A stretch of DNA of 64,000 nt from Citrobacter koseri (GCA_900446925.1 UAVY01000004.1:620001-684000); one strand, 5' to 3'. Positions 1 through 9,466 are shown, numbered from the stretch's first letter. Numbers and translations are program-made. The notes: generated from the letters alone by a model not told the origin.

Positions 1-259
1 CCATGTGACCGGCGGCGTGTCCTCCCGCGTAAGGCTGAATCACTACCACGTCGCCAGCTCTGGGGGATTGCGTTGAAGATATTTTTATAAACCCCGCAGA
101 CTCCAGCATTGGGCCGTAATCTTTGGCGTTTTGCGTGTTTGTTACGGTCACGCCCCTGCCTTTATGGCCTTGCGCACATACGATGCACAGTTATTCGTTG
201 GGCCCCGGTTCGGCGTGATGTTTTGCCCCGTTTCCGGCGCTTCTTGTGTCCCATCCCAT
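1..259 (-). CDS. Amidase/NlpC-like peptidase N-terminus (partial, frameshifted)
   Basis: The minus strand reads from an ATG at 259 off the left edge. After correcting apparent indels near 190 and 155 the protein contains CASYVRKAIKAGGV, then NAKDYGPMLESAGF, then RAGDVVVIQPYAGGHAAGHM. A Cys in a C-A-x-Y-V-R context followed by a GDVVVIQPY...GHM segment is the layout of papain-like NlpC/P60- or CHAP-type peptidoglycan amidases, with the Cys and the later His as the probable catalytic pair. The C-terminus lies outside the window. No signal peptide is seen. It could be a secreted effector or a phage-type lysin; the context does not decide. The family call is moderate and the exact role unknown. 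Confidence 0.45.
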
Positions 260-363
260 GATTATCATCCATTTCAGTTAGAGAAATTGCTAATAGATAC
301 CCAATTAGTTAGGAGGGTTAATCATTTAGTGCCACAGAAAGCGTAACGTGATAAGCGAGGCAA

Positions 364-576
364 GTGCGGCTTGACGCTGAGAGCAGGCCGGAATCAATAG
401 CGAAGGGATTGCCTAAACGAATTCCGAAAATAAAAGAATGCGGGTATCGGAATATGAGCGGGAAACAGGTCAGTAGCATTCTGGACGAGATGGTGTCTCC
501 GACCCTTAAGCGAGAAGGCAAAAACGTAACGCTCGGGAACGTATTACTACAGTTGCCTGATAAAAGGGCCGAATAA
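364..576 (+). CDS. Hypothetical protein, 70 residues
   Basis: I do not recognise this protein. It is an open frame from a GTG at 364 to a TAA at 576, rich in Lys and Arg, with good codon usage towards its C-terminus (KREGKNVTLGNVLLQLPDK). It may be the tail of a longer gene broken upstream, because no convincing ribosome site precedes the start. The opposite strand is also open over most of this stretch but looks less protein-like. Otherwise the interval between the amidase start at 259 and the ligase end at 600 shows nothing identifiable. Confidence 0.25.
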   Translation: MRLDAESRPESIAKGLPKRIPKIKECGYRNMSGKQVSSILDEMVSPTLKREGKNVTLGNVLLQLPDKRAE

Positions 577-599
577 CCATTTTCGGGCCCTGGCGTGCA

Positions 600-1840
600 T
601 CATTTTTTATAATTCTTTGGTGCTGATAACAGCATTTTTCGCATACGTTCCATGACGGTATTTAAGTCCACCGCGCGTTTAATCATACTGCGTATTCTGT
701 CTGAATCATTGATGCCCCTTTTTTGACATACCGGGCAATATATTGCAGAACGTACTTGTCCTCATCACTGTGGGTGCGTAATGACAGGTTCTCTACGGTC
801 TGCAATATCTGACTCGCCAGCGACTGACGCTGCCTGGTTAACGTGTTGACGTAGCTGGCCTGTAAGCCATCGCGCCGGGCGTTAAAGATATTGTATTTTT
901 CAATAGCATGATGTTTTTTGACGATATTCGTCCGGTTGGCTAACAGATACTGAGCCAGTATTTTGCTATAGCCTGTGAGCATTGCGGCATGAAATATTGT
1001 CAGCGGCATATCGCATATTCTGATTTCAATTGTGCCCAGAGCAGGGCTGTGGCCTGACGTACCAGTAAATATCTTTGATACTTTTAATGATCCCGACATC
1101 GACCATCTCGTTATAAAATACGACGAACTCGTCCCAGTTATAGATGTTTTCAATCAGTTCACTGTTTCAGAAAGGCGTTCTGCCGGTAAAGCGGGAACTT
1201 GAAAAAGAGGTATCCACGCCATCCAGCCACGGCGAAGAGGCGCTGAGTGCAACTAAATGGGGGCAGGTAGGGAATAAGCGCATGACACAGATAAATGGCG
1301 TCATCGCCATCCTGAACGCCAATATGAATATGCTGCCCAAATACGCAGGCCATTTTGGTGATGTAGCCATAGCGTACGGCCAGATTTTGATGACGTTGTA
1401 AATCGCTAATCACCTGTTCTCGCCAGTCGCCATCTAAATGGCGGCCGCCGCCGGTAACATCGCAGCCGTGTTTTCTGGCGACTTCCCTGACGTTACAGGC
1501 TAATAAAGATAATTCTTCATGCAGTTTAAACACCGAAGAGTGTACTGAGCTGTTCAGTTCAATCATTGACTTGGTTAGCTCATGCTTTATTTGCTGAGTG
1601 TGCGCCATATCGGCCAGCACGATATCCGCTTTATCCCACCAGCCTGGTATCGTTTCTGTCGATTAACTGGAGTTCCAGCTCGGTGCCCGTCGTAAACCGC
1701 AGTGAGCGGGTAAAAGGTAGAGATACCATAATGTCCTCTGCACTGAGTTGTTGTGGTTGGCCTGAAATTCTATTGTTAAAAGTGTAGGTCAGACGGTCAT
1801 GCCTGCCAGAGGTGAATCGCGGAACCCTGATTACGGTCAT
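600..1840 (-). CDS. Carboxylate-amine ligase, GCS2/YbdK family (frameshifted)
   Basis: The protein resembles E. coli YbdK, a weak glutamate-cysteine ligase of the GCS2 ATP-grasp-like fold. Matching blocks in order are FTTGTELELQL near the start, KHELTKSMIEL, GGGRHLDGDW, VFGQHIHIGVQDGDDAIYL in the middle and GTIEIRICDMPLT in the second half. Acidic and His residues in these blocks bind ATP-Mg and the amino-acid substrate in the family. The reading frame is broken at least three times (about 1640, 1150-1170 and 695). If these are restored the protein is about 413 residues, somewhat longer than the 372 of YbdK, and ends in APKNYKK at 600. It lies next to the amidase fragment and a flavin reductase. 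The substrate is unknown. Confidence 0.7.
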
Positions 1841-1973
1841 AAAACCATTTTATTAGTATGGTTAATTTTTTTGCGATATGACGAGAGAGAGTATGCTGTA
1901 GCGCGAGGACTGCTCAGGTATTGCCGCAGCAGTGTGGCCTGTTTTTGTGGAACACTTTAACAGGAGTCATCTT

Positions 1974-2537
1974 ATGAGCTTAGCTATTACTAAAGTCGAT
2001 TATCCGGTCAGTCAGGTTCGCCGGTATTTAGAACCGGGCCCGGTTGTGTTGGTGTCATCCAAATGGAACGGGAAGACCAATATCATGACGCTGGGCTGGC
2101 ATACCGTTCTGGAATTTTCTCCCTCGCTGGTCGGGCTGATGATTTCGGGCGGCAACCACAGTTTTGAGATGATCCGTCATAGCCGGGAATGCGTGATCAA
2201 CGTTCCGTTGACGGATTTGGCCGAGACGGTCGTGCGAATCGGCAACTCGTCCGGCGCTGACATCGATAAGTTTGCCGAATTTAATCTTACGGCACAGGAA
2301 GCCGATGAGGTTGATGCCCCGCTGATCCAGCAATGTTATGCGAATTTTGAGTGCTGTTTGTATGATGATGTGCTGGTGGAACGCTACAATTTTTTCATTT
2401 TCGAGGTCGTGAAGGCGCATGTGGCCACATCACCGGAACACCCTGAGACGATTCACTATACAGGGAAGGGGGAGTTTATGGTGTCGGGCAAGACAATGAA
2501 TCTGAGCGCGCTGTTCAGGCCGGAAATGCTTATCTGA
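1974..2537 (+). CDS. Flavin reductase-like domain protein
   Basis: A 187-residue protein of the flavin reductase/FMN-binding split-barrel family. The stretch PGPVVLVSSKWNGKTNIMT followed by GWHTVLEFSPSLVGLMIS is the typical core strand pair that holds FMN, and ECVINVPLTDLAE follows as in the family. Members reduce or bind flavin for partner oxygenases or act as independent oxidoreductases. The ATG at 1974 is preferred over the in-frame upstream start at 1932 because of a clear Shine-Dalgarno (CAGGAG) eight bases before it. It is a single-gene unit, convergent with the permease on the other side of a shared terminator. No partner oxygenase is adjacent. Confidence 0.75.
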   Translation: MSLAITKVDYPVSQVRRYLEPGPVVLVSSKWNGKTNIMTLGWHTVLEFSPSLVGLMISGGNHSFEMIRHSRECVINVPLTDLAETVVRIGNSSGADIDKFAEFNLTAQEADEVDAPLIQQCYANFECCLYDDVLVERYNFFIFEVVKAHVATSPEHPETIHYTGKGEFMVSGKTMNLSALFRPEMLI

Positions 2538-2568
2538 GCGTTTGCGGTGGCGCTCGTCACGGATAAAT

Positions 2569-2602
2569 GGCAGAAAGCCCGCTAAAAAGCGGGCTTTCTG
2601 CC
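2569..2602. terminator. Bidirectional Rho-independent terminator
   Basis: A 14-bp perfect stem (GGCAGAAAGCCCGC with its complement) closes a TAAAAA loop between the convergent flavin reductase and permease genes. A and T tracts on the inner side allow it to serve both strands. Confidence 0.75.
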
Positions 2603-2624
2603 AGGGATCGCCTTCGTCAGTATT

Positions 2625-3632
2625 TTATCGGGAAGTCCGTGAAATCAGGAACAGAAATACCGGAACCCCGAGCATCGCCGTCAGGATGCCGACGGGTAAT
2701 TCACGGGGCGCAAACAGCGTTCGGGCAAGCGTATCAGCCAGAACGGTAAAAGTCGCGCCGCACAGCATGGATGCCGGCAGCAGCGAACGATGGCGATGAC
2801 CAATGAATATGCGGGCGATATGAGGCACGGTCAGCCCAATAAAACCTATTGCTCCGCAACATGCCACAATGACCGCAGTCAATAAGGTCAATAAACAATA
2901 CAGGGCGAGCCTGATTGCGCCAACGTCCACACCAAGCGACGCCGCCGTCACATTGCCAAACGTGAGCACATCCAGCTCTATTGCCCGCCACCAGCAGAGC
3001 AGAAATATCGGCAACAGCACCAGTGCGCAAAGCAGTACCTGAAGCCAGGATGCCTGTGCAAAGCTTCCCAGCAGCCAGAACATCACCCCTCGCGTGGTGT
3101 CTGCATCCGTTTTCCAGAGCGTGGTTAATGATGTGGCGGCGGAGAGAAGCTGTGTCACGGCGACGCCGGTCAGGATAAAACGGCTGGACTGGCCGGATAG
3201 CGATTTCCGCGCCATGAAAAGCACCAGTGCGAAAGCCAGCATCGCGCCGCAGAACGCCCCGGCAGGTACAGCGGCCCAGCCCGCACTGAGACCAAGCGCA
3301 ATGACCAGTACCGCGCCAAACCCTGCGCCGGATGAGATCCCCAACACCCAGGGGTCGGCAAGAGGATTACGTGTCAACGACTGGAGCACCGTTCCGGCCA
3401 GCGCTAATGCGGCACCCGCCAGCGCAGCAAGCAGGGTGCGCGGCATACGCAGAGACCATACGATCCGCTGATGAAGCGTTCCCGCTGTATCGCTATGCCA
3501 GTAGCCTGCCAGTATGGCATTTGCCACGTCCTTCATGGAAAAGGTCACCGGGCCATACATAATGGCAATGCAAAACGCCAGCATCAGGGCCGGAAACAGC
3601 ATGGAAAGGCGAAAAACAGGAGAACGCAGCAT
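2625..3632 (-). CDS. FecCD/BtuC-family ABC transporter permease
   Basis: A 335-residue polytopic inner-membrane protein of the FecCD family, which forms the channel of importers for siderophores, haem, B12 and other metal chelates. Family marks are LRMPRTLLAALAGAALALAG near residue 50, then NPLADPWVLGISSGAGFG, and the ATPase-contact region GFIGLTVPHIARI near residue 255. The C-terminus has the usual ARTLFAPRELPVGILTA. It is the last gene of the leftward receptor operon and starts three bases after the methyltransferase stop. No ATPase gene lies with it; the only matching one in the window is at 28400, under a like operator. The frame is intact. Confidence 0.88.
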   Translation of the reverse strand: MLRSPVFRLSMLFPALMLAFCIAIMYGPVTFSMKDVANAILAGYWHSDTAGTLHQRIVWSLRMPRTLLAALAGAALALAGTVLQSLTRNPLADPWVLGISSGAGFGAVLVIALGLSAGWAAVPAGAFCGAMLAFALVLFMARKSLSGQSSRFILTGVAVTQLLSAATSLTTLWKTDADTTRGVMFWLLGSFAQASWLQVLLCALVLLPIFLLCWWRAIELDVLTFGNVTAASLGVDVGAIRLALYCLLTLLTAVIVACCGAIGFIGLTVPHIARIFIGHRHRSLLPASMLCGATFTVLADTLARTLFAPRELPVGILTAMLGVPVFLFLISRTSR

Positions 3633-3634
3633 GA

Positions 3635-4384
3635 TTATTTCCAGCCAGCGATCACATAATCATCCAGGAATTGCCAGAGAGTACCCGTTTCGCTAAAACC
3701 CGCCTGGCGCAGAGCGGCGAGCTGGAATTCGACCGTGGTGGGCAGTGGTGTCGGGCGGTCTTTAAAGATAGCGGTGCGCGCGTCCATCAAATCAGCCAGC
3801 TCATGATGACGGGTGGCCGATGCAAACCAGCTATCCCAGTCCTGCACTCCCGCTGTCCAGGCTTTTTTCTGCGTATCTTCGTCATGAAGCCGGGCAATCC
3901 GTTTCTGGCATGGATTGCGATTATCAAATCGCTGATGATCGGCGTTCATGAATAAGCCATGTTCATCCAGCAGGTTAAAGATGTTGCGATAAAGCGCGAC
4001 CTGCTGTTCCGGCAGCAGCCAGTGGATGGCCGTGCTGGAAACAACGGCCTGCGGTTTGTCGGTCATGGCGGCAAAGCAATCCGCTGTTGCAATATCGCCG
4101 CTGAAGAACTGAATACGGTCACTGTATTCAGATAAGGCTTCTTTGGCCAGCGTAAGCAGAAGCGGGTCGAGGTCAATAGCCGTTACTCTTATCGCCGGAA
4201 AGCGATTCAGAAGACGCATGCTGAATGAGCCTGGACCACAGGCCAGATCCACCACATGGAATTCTTCGCCATATAGCATTGCCAGAACATCCAGCGCGGC
4301 GTTATAGCGTTCTTCACGGTGAGCGATGTAGGCGCTTTGTTGTTCGTCCCAGTTTTTCAGTAATTCGCGGGCTGGAAAGGTCAT
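3635..4384 (-). CDS. Class I SAM-dependent methyltransferase
   Basis: A 249-residue cytoplasmic protein with the Rossmann-fold SAM-binding motif I (VVDLACGPGSFSMRL, about residues 44-58), motif II with an acidic residue (VTAIDLDPLLL) and motif III (FFSGDIATAD). The lid segment AVVSSTAIHWLLP matches small-molecule methyltransferases. It lies inside an uptake operon, between binding protein and permease, so it probably methylates the imported ligand, a precursor or a by-product; this is inference from position only. The start codon lies just downstream of the binding-protein end and the stop abuts the permease start. The frame is intact. Confidence 0.82.
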   Translation of the reverse strand: MTFPARELLKNWDEQQSAYIAHREERYNAALDVLAMLYGEEFHVVDLACGPGSFSMRLLNRFPAIRVTAIDLDPLLLTLAKEALSEYSDRIQFFSGDIATADCFAAMTDKPQAVVSSTAIHWLLPEQQVALYRNIFNLLDEHGLFMNADHQRFDNRNPCQKRIARLHDEDTQKKAWTAGVQDWDSWFASATRHHELADLMDARTAIFKDRPTPLPTTVEFQLAALRQAGFSETGTLWQFLDDYVIAGWK

Positions 4385-4411
4385 GTTGTTCCTTAGCGTG
4401 TATTTGTGTGA

Positions 4412-5329
4412 CTAGTCGGTGAAGGGCCAGAACTGAACGCGCAGATGCGTCCATGTCATAGCCAGGTAAAATGATGTAACGTTTTGCTCTAACCGCCTTC
4501 ATGCCTGCGGTGAGGGGATTACGTTCAAAGAAAATCGATTTTGCTCCGGGCGCTGTCGCCATCTCCCCCCCTTTGCAGATCGCCCCAGGATCAGGTAGTC
4601 AGGGTCCCGTTCGGCAATGACCTCCCAGCTCATGGCGGGCCACAGTTCAGCACTGTTATCAAAGATGTTTTTACTGCCGATGGTTTTGGTTAACAGCTCA
4701 GAAGCGCCATAACCGCCCGCCACATAAGGTGTTGCCGTACCGGAATACCACCACATGAGCGTTCTGCGTGGCAGTTTTATGCGGCTGTCAGCCGCGACCT
4801 GTTGCTTCAGTTCATTGATAAGCGCCTCTGCGCGCGGCTCCACGCCATATATGCGCGCAATATTACGCAACTCGTCGTAGATGCTGTCGAAGGTTACAGG
4901 CGCAGGAGGGCCACTTTGCAGGCCATTGCACATCCCTTCAATGAGCCAGCTTCCAATTCCCCATTCAGCCATCCTTTCACGACCGGCGGTCTCCGGGCTG
5001 TTAAACCAGTAGTAGCTGCCAGAATAGATAAAATCTGGCCGGGAACTCAGCAAAGCCTCTCCCGACCAGGGCGAACTGTCGAGACGTGCTTTTAGCGGTT
5101 TGTACCAGGGGGAGGGCGCGGTATCTTCATCTGGCCGATAACCGACAGCACTGATCACGGAATCTCCCAGACGTAATGCGAGCATGTTTTCCATTGCGGT
5201 CGGCATATAGACGATTGCCCGCTGTGGTACATGCTCAAACGTCCAGGATCTTCCGCAATTCTGTAACGTAACGGGATGTGCAAAGCTGGCGAAGGTTGCC
5301 AGCAATGCGAGGGAGGCCAGGCGTTTCAT
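4412..5329 (-). CDS. Periplasmic metal-chelate binding protein (frameshift near the C-terminus)
   Basis: A class III (TroA/BtuF/FepB fold) solute-binding protein. The N-terminus MKRLASLALLATFASFAHP is a signal peptide. CGRSWTFEHVPQRAIVYMP opens the first lobe and PDYLILG is the usual end of the second-lobe strand. Cys residues in QNCGRS and EGMCNG may form a disulphide; the second binding protein at 29223 has Cys at matching places. The start overlaps the receptor stop (TGATG). A frameshift falls at a C7 run near 4563-4570; beyond it the frame continues through AKRYIILPGYDMDASAR. The exact stop is uncertain: 4412 is an in-frame choice after a further shift, while the other frame runs into the methyltransferase start. 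Confidence 0.75.
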
Positions 5330-7416
5330 CAGAAGCGCATGTTGACATAGGCTTCGTAAGTTCGACCTGGCGCAATCATTTCTTGCCCTGTATAAGTACG
5401 CTGCCAGGTGTAGAAGCGATCCGTCAGGTTACGCACACGGGTGCCTACGGTAACGTCCTTAATCACTTCATAATCGGCGTTCAGGTCGACAGTCGTGTAA
5501 TCGCCCATTTTGTTTTTGTTGGCATCATCGTTATAGCTACTGCCAACATAGTGGAGCTGCGCGCCCAGCCCCAGTTTGCTAATCGGCATATAACGGCCAG
5601 AAAGGTTAGCCGTCCACTCCGGGATATAGCGCGGCTGATTACCGGAAAGGTCCTGCGTACCTTGTTTGAAATTGTCAAAGCGCGCATGGGTATAAGCCAC
5701 ATTTCCCGCCAGCGTGACGCTATCCAGCGGTTTAATCAATCCGCTGAACTCAATGCCGCGCGAAGTCTGCTTGCCAACCGCATTCCATACACCGGCCTGG
5801 ACAGCCGATTGCTGATAAAGATTTTTTTTCTGGAGATCGTAAACGGCCAGCTTCATTTCGCCGTGGTCGAATGTCCCTTTTACACCGGCTTCATATTGCT
5901 GAACTTCTGTAAGCGGCAGGGACGTTTGTTCAGGGCTGATAAAGAAGATATCGCTGCCGGGCTCTTTACCTGTGGAATAGTTGGCATACACCGTCCAGTT
6001 TTCGTTAATGGCCCAGCTCGGCCCAATACCAACACTCATAAAGCTATAGCTACGATTGATGGTTTTATTGTCCTGCTGGTAATCCCAGTGCATGTCCAGG
6101 TTGGTATAGCGCAACTGGCTTAACAGGGCGACAGCATCAGTGATATTCAGATTGTCTTCCAGCAGCAAGGCATACTGGTTCTGAGTGATGTGACGAACAG
6201 GTGAGCGCATCTTGCCACCCGCACCGGTGCGAAAGTCATTGGAGGCGGGGTTGGTCAGCAGAACATCTTCGCCGCCCGGGAAGCCGTTAGAATAGTACTG
6301 GAATTCGCGTTTTGAAAAATCGACACCCGCAGTCACGCGGTTGGCGAATGATGCAATCGGGTGATCCCAGGTGACCATAGTACGGTTGCCCGTCAGCTTG
6401 TCATCATGAGCAAGATCGCCATAAGAATCACGGGTAACATAGCCCGCTTTGTTTGACGGGTAATAGCGTTCAACGTTCTGCCATTCGCGGAATCCTTTGT
6501 AATAATAGAACTGGTTATCAAAGGTTACATCAGGCGTTGCATACCAGGACTGGGTTGACTGGAATGAGGTTGCCTGGCTGCGGATATGCGCATCCTGAAT
6601 GTTGTTGTAGTTTACATGGCGCAAGTCGCGATCAACGTTGCCGTTGATGACAGGCGTCCCGAAATAGGGATTGCGCATATCCGTTAAGCTACGATCGATG
6701 TCAAAAGTGACCTGTGTGTTATCGGTCGGCGTCAGCAGGAGCTGTGCGCTGACACGCTTCGGGCGGCTGCGATCTTTATCAACCTGAGTGCCGGTATTTG
6801 ATGCGCTTACATCCACGCGGCCAGCAGCTATACCCTCAACAAGCGTACCGCCCGCGCCGATGTGGGCGCGATGGCTGTTATAGCTTGACCAGCTATAGTC
6901 AGCTTCCACTGGCTGTCGACCAAAGGTTGCTTTACGTGATATCAGGTTGACGCTGCCACCGGCAGAACTCAGACCATTTAAAACGGAGCCTGTGCCATAC
7001 AGGATGTCCACGTTTTCATAATGAACCGGGTCGGCGATTTGAATGGTGCTACCGGGTACAGCCACGCCGTTTAGCAGCCAGGAAACGCCGGAGAAGCCGC
7101 GCAGTGAAACGCTGTTTGAGAGCGTAGGTGAGCTGGTGCCGGACATGCCCGGGGCGGTTTCAACGACTTCGGTGAGCGTGCGTTTGCCCTTAGCCGTAAT
7201 GGTTTTGGCGCTGATGGTTTCAGTATGGCGTGGCGTTTGCTTATCGGTCAGACCGAGACGTGAGGCTGAACCGGATGAAAGACGTGCCGAGTCGGATTCG
7301 GCGGAATAGTCGGATACGTCACCGCCGGTGACGACGATGGTTTCATCTGCTGCATAGGCCAGAGGCGAAGTATTTACTGCTACTGCGAGAGCTATCAAAG
7401 AAGGCTTAAGTTTCAT
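5329..7416 (-). CDS. TonB-dependent outer-membrane receptor
   Basis: An intact 695-residue receptor. The signal peptide ends in LAYA at residue 22 and is followed at once by the TonB box ETIVV. The plug domain (about 45-165) has the family pattern LTEVVETAPGMSG, VSLRGFSG and YGTGSVLNGLSSAGGSVNLI. The rest is a 22-strand barrel ending in aromatic NMRF, the signal for BAM insertion. It resembles siderophore receptors, but the Zur-type palindrome just upstream points to a zinc-starvation role, for example uptake of a zinc chelate. It is the first gene of the operon receptor, binding protein, methyltransferase, permease. The ligand cannot be read from sequence. Confidence 0.9.
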   Translation of the reverse strand: MKLKPSLIALAVAVNTSPLAYAADETIVVTGGDVSDYSAESDSARLSSGSASRLGLTDKQTPRHTETISAKTITAKGKRTLTEVVETAPGMSGTSSPTLSNSVSLRGFSGVSWLLNGVAVPGSTIQIADPVHYENVDILYGTGSVLNGLSSAGGSVNLISRKATFGRQPVEADYSWSSYNSHRAHIGAGGTLVEGIAAGRVDVSASNTGTQVDKDRSRPKRVSAQLLLTPTDNTQVTFDIDRSLTDMRNPYFGTPVINGNVDRDLRHVNYNNIQDAHIRSQATSFQSTQSWYATPDVTFDNQFYYYKGFREWQNVERYYPSNKAGYVTRDSYGDLAHDDKLTGNRTMVTWDHPIASFANRVTAGVDFSKREFQYYSNGFPGGEDVLLTNPASNDFRTGAGGKMRSPVRHITQNQYALLLEDNLNITDAVALLSQLRYTNLDMHWDYQQDNKTINRSYSFMSVGIGPSWAINENWTVYANYSTGKEPGSDIFFISPEQTSLPLTEVQQYEAGVKGTFDHGEMKLAVYDLQKKNLYQQSAVQAGVWNAVGKQTSRGIEFSGLIKPLDSVTLAGNVAYTHARFDNFKQGTQDLSGNQPRYIPEWTANLSGRYMPISKLGLGAQLHYVGSSYNDDANKNKMGDYTTVDLNADYEVIKDVTVGTRVRNLTDRFYTWQRTYTGQEMIAPGRTYEAYVNMRF

Positions 7417-7438
7417 AGGTTGGCATTACATTATAATG

Positions 7439-7461
7439 GATATGTTATAACATAACATATT
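7439..7461 (-). promoter_or_regulatory. Candidate Zur operator of the receptor operon
   Basis: ATGTTATAACATAACAT at 7442-7458 matches the enterobacterial Zur core ATGTTATAWTATAACAT, as I remember it from comparative zinc-regulon work, at 16 of 17 positions. It lies about 25-45 bases upstream of the receptor ATG, where a bound repressor would block the promoter. A second near-identical site precedes the ATPase operon at 28341-28363. It does not resemble the 19-bp Fur consensus. Confidence 0.7.
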
Positions 7462-7546
7462 TCATAAAGAAAAAAAGTAGGCAAATGAGAACAGGTGGGA
7501 AGGGGGCTGGAGAGGTCTGTGGGGTTGTCCAAAAACGACAGGCGTC

Positions 7547-7581
7547 AAAAAAACCGGCAATCCTTATCAGGACAACCGGTT
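7547..7581 (-). terminator. Terminator of the tRNA-Asn gene
   Basis: Read on the minus strand, AACCGG and CCGGTT form a stem around an 18-base loop and are followed by seven T residues. It lies downstream of the tRNA-Asn at 7643-7718. Confidence 0.55.
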
Positions 7582-7642
7582 CAATTTAACTGCTGCTTTT
7601 AAAACGCCTCAAGACTCACTGAGATATCTCGAGACTAAAATC

Positions 7643-7718
7643 TGGCTCCTCTGACTGGACTCGAACCAGTGACATACGGATTAACAGTCCGCCGTTCTAC
7701 CGACTGAACTACAGAGGA
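7643..7718 (-). tRNA. tRNA-Asn (GTT)
   Basis: A 76-base gene with CCA encoded, anticodon GTT and the sequence of E. coli tRNA-Asn. It is one of four copies in the window and pairs as an inverted repeat with the copy at 9467. By order it corresponds to asnU, but the copies are interchangeable. Confidence 0.97.
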
Positions 7719-7734
7719 ATCGTTGTGGAGGCTT

Positions 7735-7762
7735 ATCTTAGCGGCGAAAAATCTTTTGTCAA
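7735..7762 (-). promoter_or_regulatory. Sigma-70 promoter of tRNA-Asn
   Basis: On the minus strand TTGACA (7762-7757) and TAAGAT (7740-7735) are 16 bases apart and lie just upstream of the tRNA 5' end. Confidence 0.65.
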
Positions 7763-7878
7763 ACCTCATTTCCCTGGTGACGGTTCAATTGCTGCTTCTC
7801 TCAACAGTTTGTTGCAATTGCAGACATTTTACAGGGAAAAAACTTTGCAGCTTTTTGGATTCTCCCTCATTATTTGAA

Positions 7879-9379
7879 ATGAGGTTTCAACTTTCTTCAT
7901 TAAGGTCCACTTTGAACGTCTCCGCAGCCTTACGCCAGGCCGTCTCCCGTACGCCCTGGTATGCCAAACGTAAGAGTTATAAGGTTCTTTTCTGGCGTGA
8001 AATCACCCCGCTTGCCGTGCCTATCTTTCTGGAAAATACCTGCGTACTGCTAATGGGGGTGCTGAGCACCTTTCTGGTCAGTTGGTTGGGTAAAGAGGCG
8101 ATGGCCGGGGTAGGGCTTGCCGATAGCTTCAACATGGTCATTATGGCGTTTTTTGCTGCTATCGATCTGGGGACGACCGTGGTTGTGGCGTTTAGCCTGG
8201 GAAAACGCGATCGTCGTCGCGCCAGGGCCGCCGCGAGACAGTCACTGGTGATCATGACGCTTTTTGCCATCGTGCTGGCGGCGGTTATTCACTATTTTGG
8301 CGAACAGATTATTGATGTCGTGGCCGGGGAGGCGTCTTCCGAGGTGAAGGCTCTGGCGCTGACATACCTGGAACTGACGGTGATCAGCTATCCCGCTGCG
8401 GCCATCGCCCTGATTGGCAGTGGTGCATTGCGTGGAGCCGGAAATACCAAAATTCCGCTGTTGATCAATGGCGGCATGAAATATTCTTAACATCATGATC
8501 AGCAGCGTCCTGATTTATGGCGTTTTTTCCTGGCAGGGGGTTGGGTTTTGGTCGGGGCGGACTCGGGCTGACCATCTCTCGCTATATCGGAGCCGTCGCC
8601 ATCATCTGGGTGTTGATGATTGGTTTTAACCCGCATTGCGCATTACGTTGAAGAGCTATTTTAAGCCGCTGAACTTCACCATTATCTGGGAAGTGATGGG
8701 GATTGGTATCCCTGCGAGCATCGAATCTGTTTTGTTCAACGGTGGGAAATTGTTAACGCAGATGTTTGTGGCGGGGATGGGGACCAGCGTTATTGCCGGT
8801 AACTTCATCGCTTTTTCAATTGCCGCGCTGATCAACCTGCCCGGAAACGCGCTGGGTTCTGCATCGACAATCATCACTGGCCGACGGCTGGGGAATGGTC
8901 AGATTACCCAGGCAGAGGTTCAGCTTCGTCATGTGTTTTGGCTATCTACCATTGGACTGACCGCGATTGCATGGTTAAGTGCGCCGTTTGCGGGACTGAT
9001 GGCCTCGTTTTATACCCACGATCAGGATGTAAAAGATGTTGTCGTGGTTCTGATTTGGCTGAACGCGGCGTTTATGCCGATTTGGTCTGCGTCCTGGGTG
9101 TTGCCCTCAGGGTTTAAAGGGGCGCGGGACGCACGTTTTGCAATGTGGGTTTCGATGCTGGGGATGTGGGGCTGCCGCGTGGTTGCGGGTTACACGCTGG
9201 GGATCGTGCTTGGCTGGGGCGTTGTCGGGGTCTGGCTGGGGATGTTCTTTGACTGGGCGGTGCGCGCCGCACTGTTTTACTGGCGTATGGTCAGCGGTCG
9301 TTGGCTATGGAAATACCCGCGTCCTGAGCGTGAAGAGCGCATAAAATCGCCCGTTCAGCCTGAATCTCCAACGAAATGA
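7879..9379 (+). CDS. yeeO: YeeO-like MATE efflux protein (frameshifted)
   Basis: A MATE-family antiporter, closely like E. coli YeeO, which exports flavins and dipeptides. Conserved blocks include FWREITPLAVPIFLENTC at the first membrane helix, LVSWLGKEAMAGVGLADS, GSGALRGAGNTKIPLLING and, in the second half, GIGIPASIESVLFNGGK and LPSGFKGARDARFAMW. Twelve membrane helices are expected. The frame is lost between about 8480 and 8636, where NILNIM...SSVLIYGV and GFNPALRITLKSYF are still readable in other frames, so the break looks like consensus error. I chose the ATG at 7879; the open frame runs further upstream into the tRNA promoter, which is unlikely to be coding. It is flanked by inverted tRNA-Asn genes, as in E. 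coli. Confidence 0.85.
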
Positions 9380-9419
9380 AGAATATTTCGGCAAACGAAC
9401 GTGTTTGTGCATTCAGGCT

Positions 9420-9448
9420 TTGACAATGATCGTGAGCGTCGTTAATAT
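9420..9448 (+). promoter_or_regulatory. Sigma-70 promoter of tRNA-Asn
   Basis: TTGACA at 9420-9425 and TAATAT at 9443-9448 with an ideal 17-base spacer, directly upstream of the tRNA. The same promoter recurs inverted at 31380-31408. Confidence 0.85.
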
Positions 9449-9466
9449 GCGCCCCGTTCACACGAT

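Noticed and set aside
5278..6123. 281-codon open frame on the plus strand
   Set aside because: It is antisense to the intact TonB receptor, has no ribosome site and no domain; shadow of biased codon use.
7439..7461. Fur box reading of the receptor operator
   Set aside because: The palindrome fits the Zur core at 16/17 but the Fur 19-mer poorly; the real Fur box before iucA looks different.
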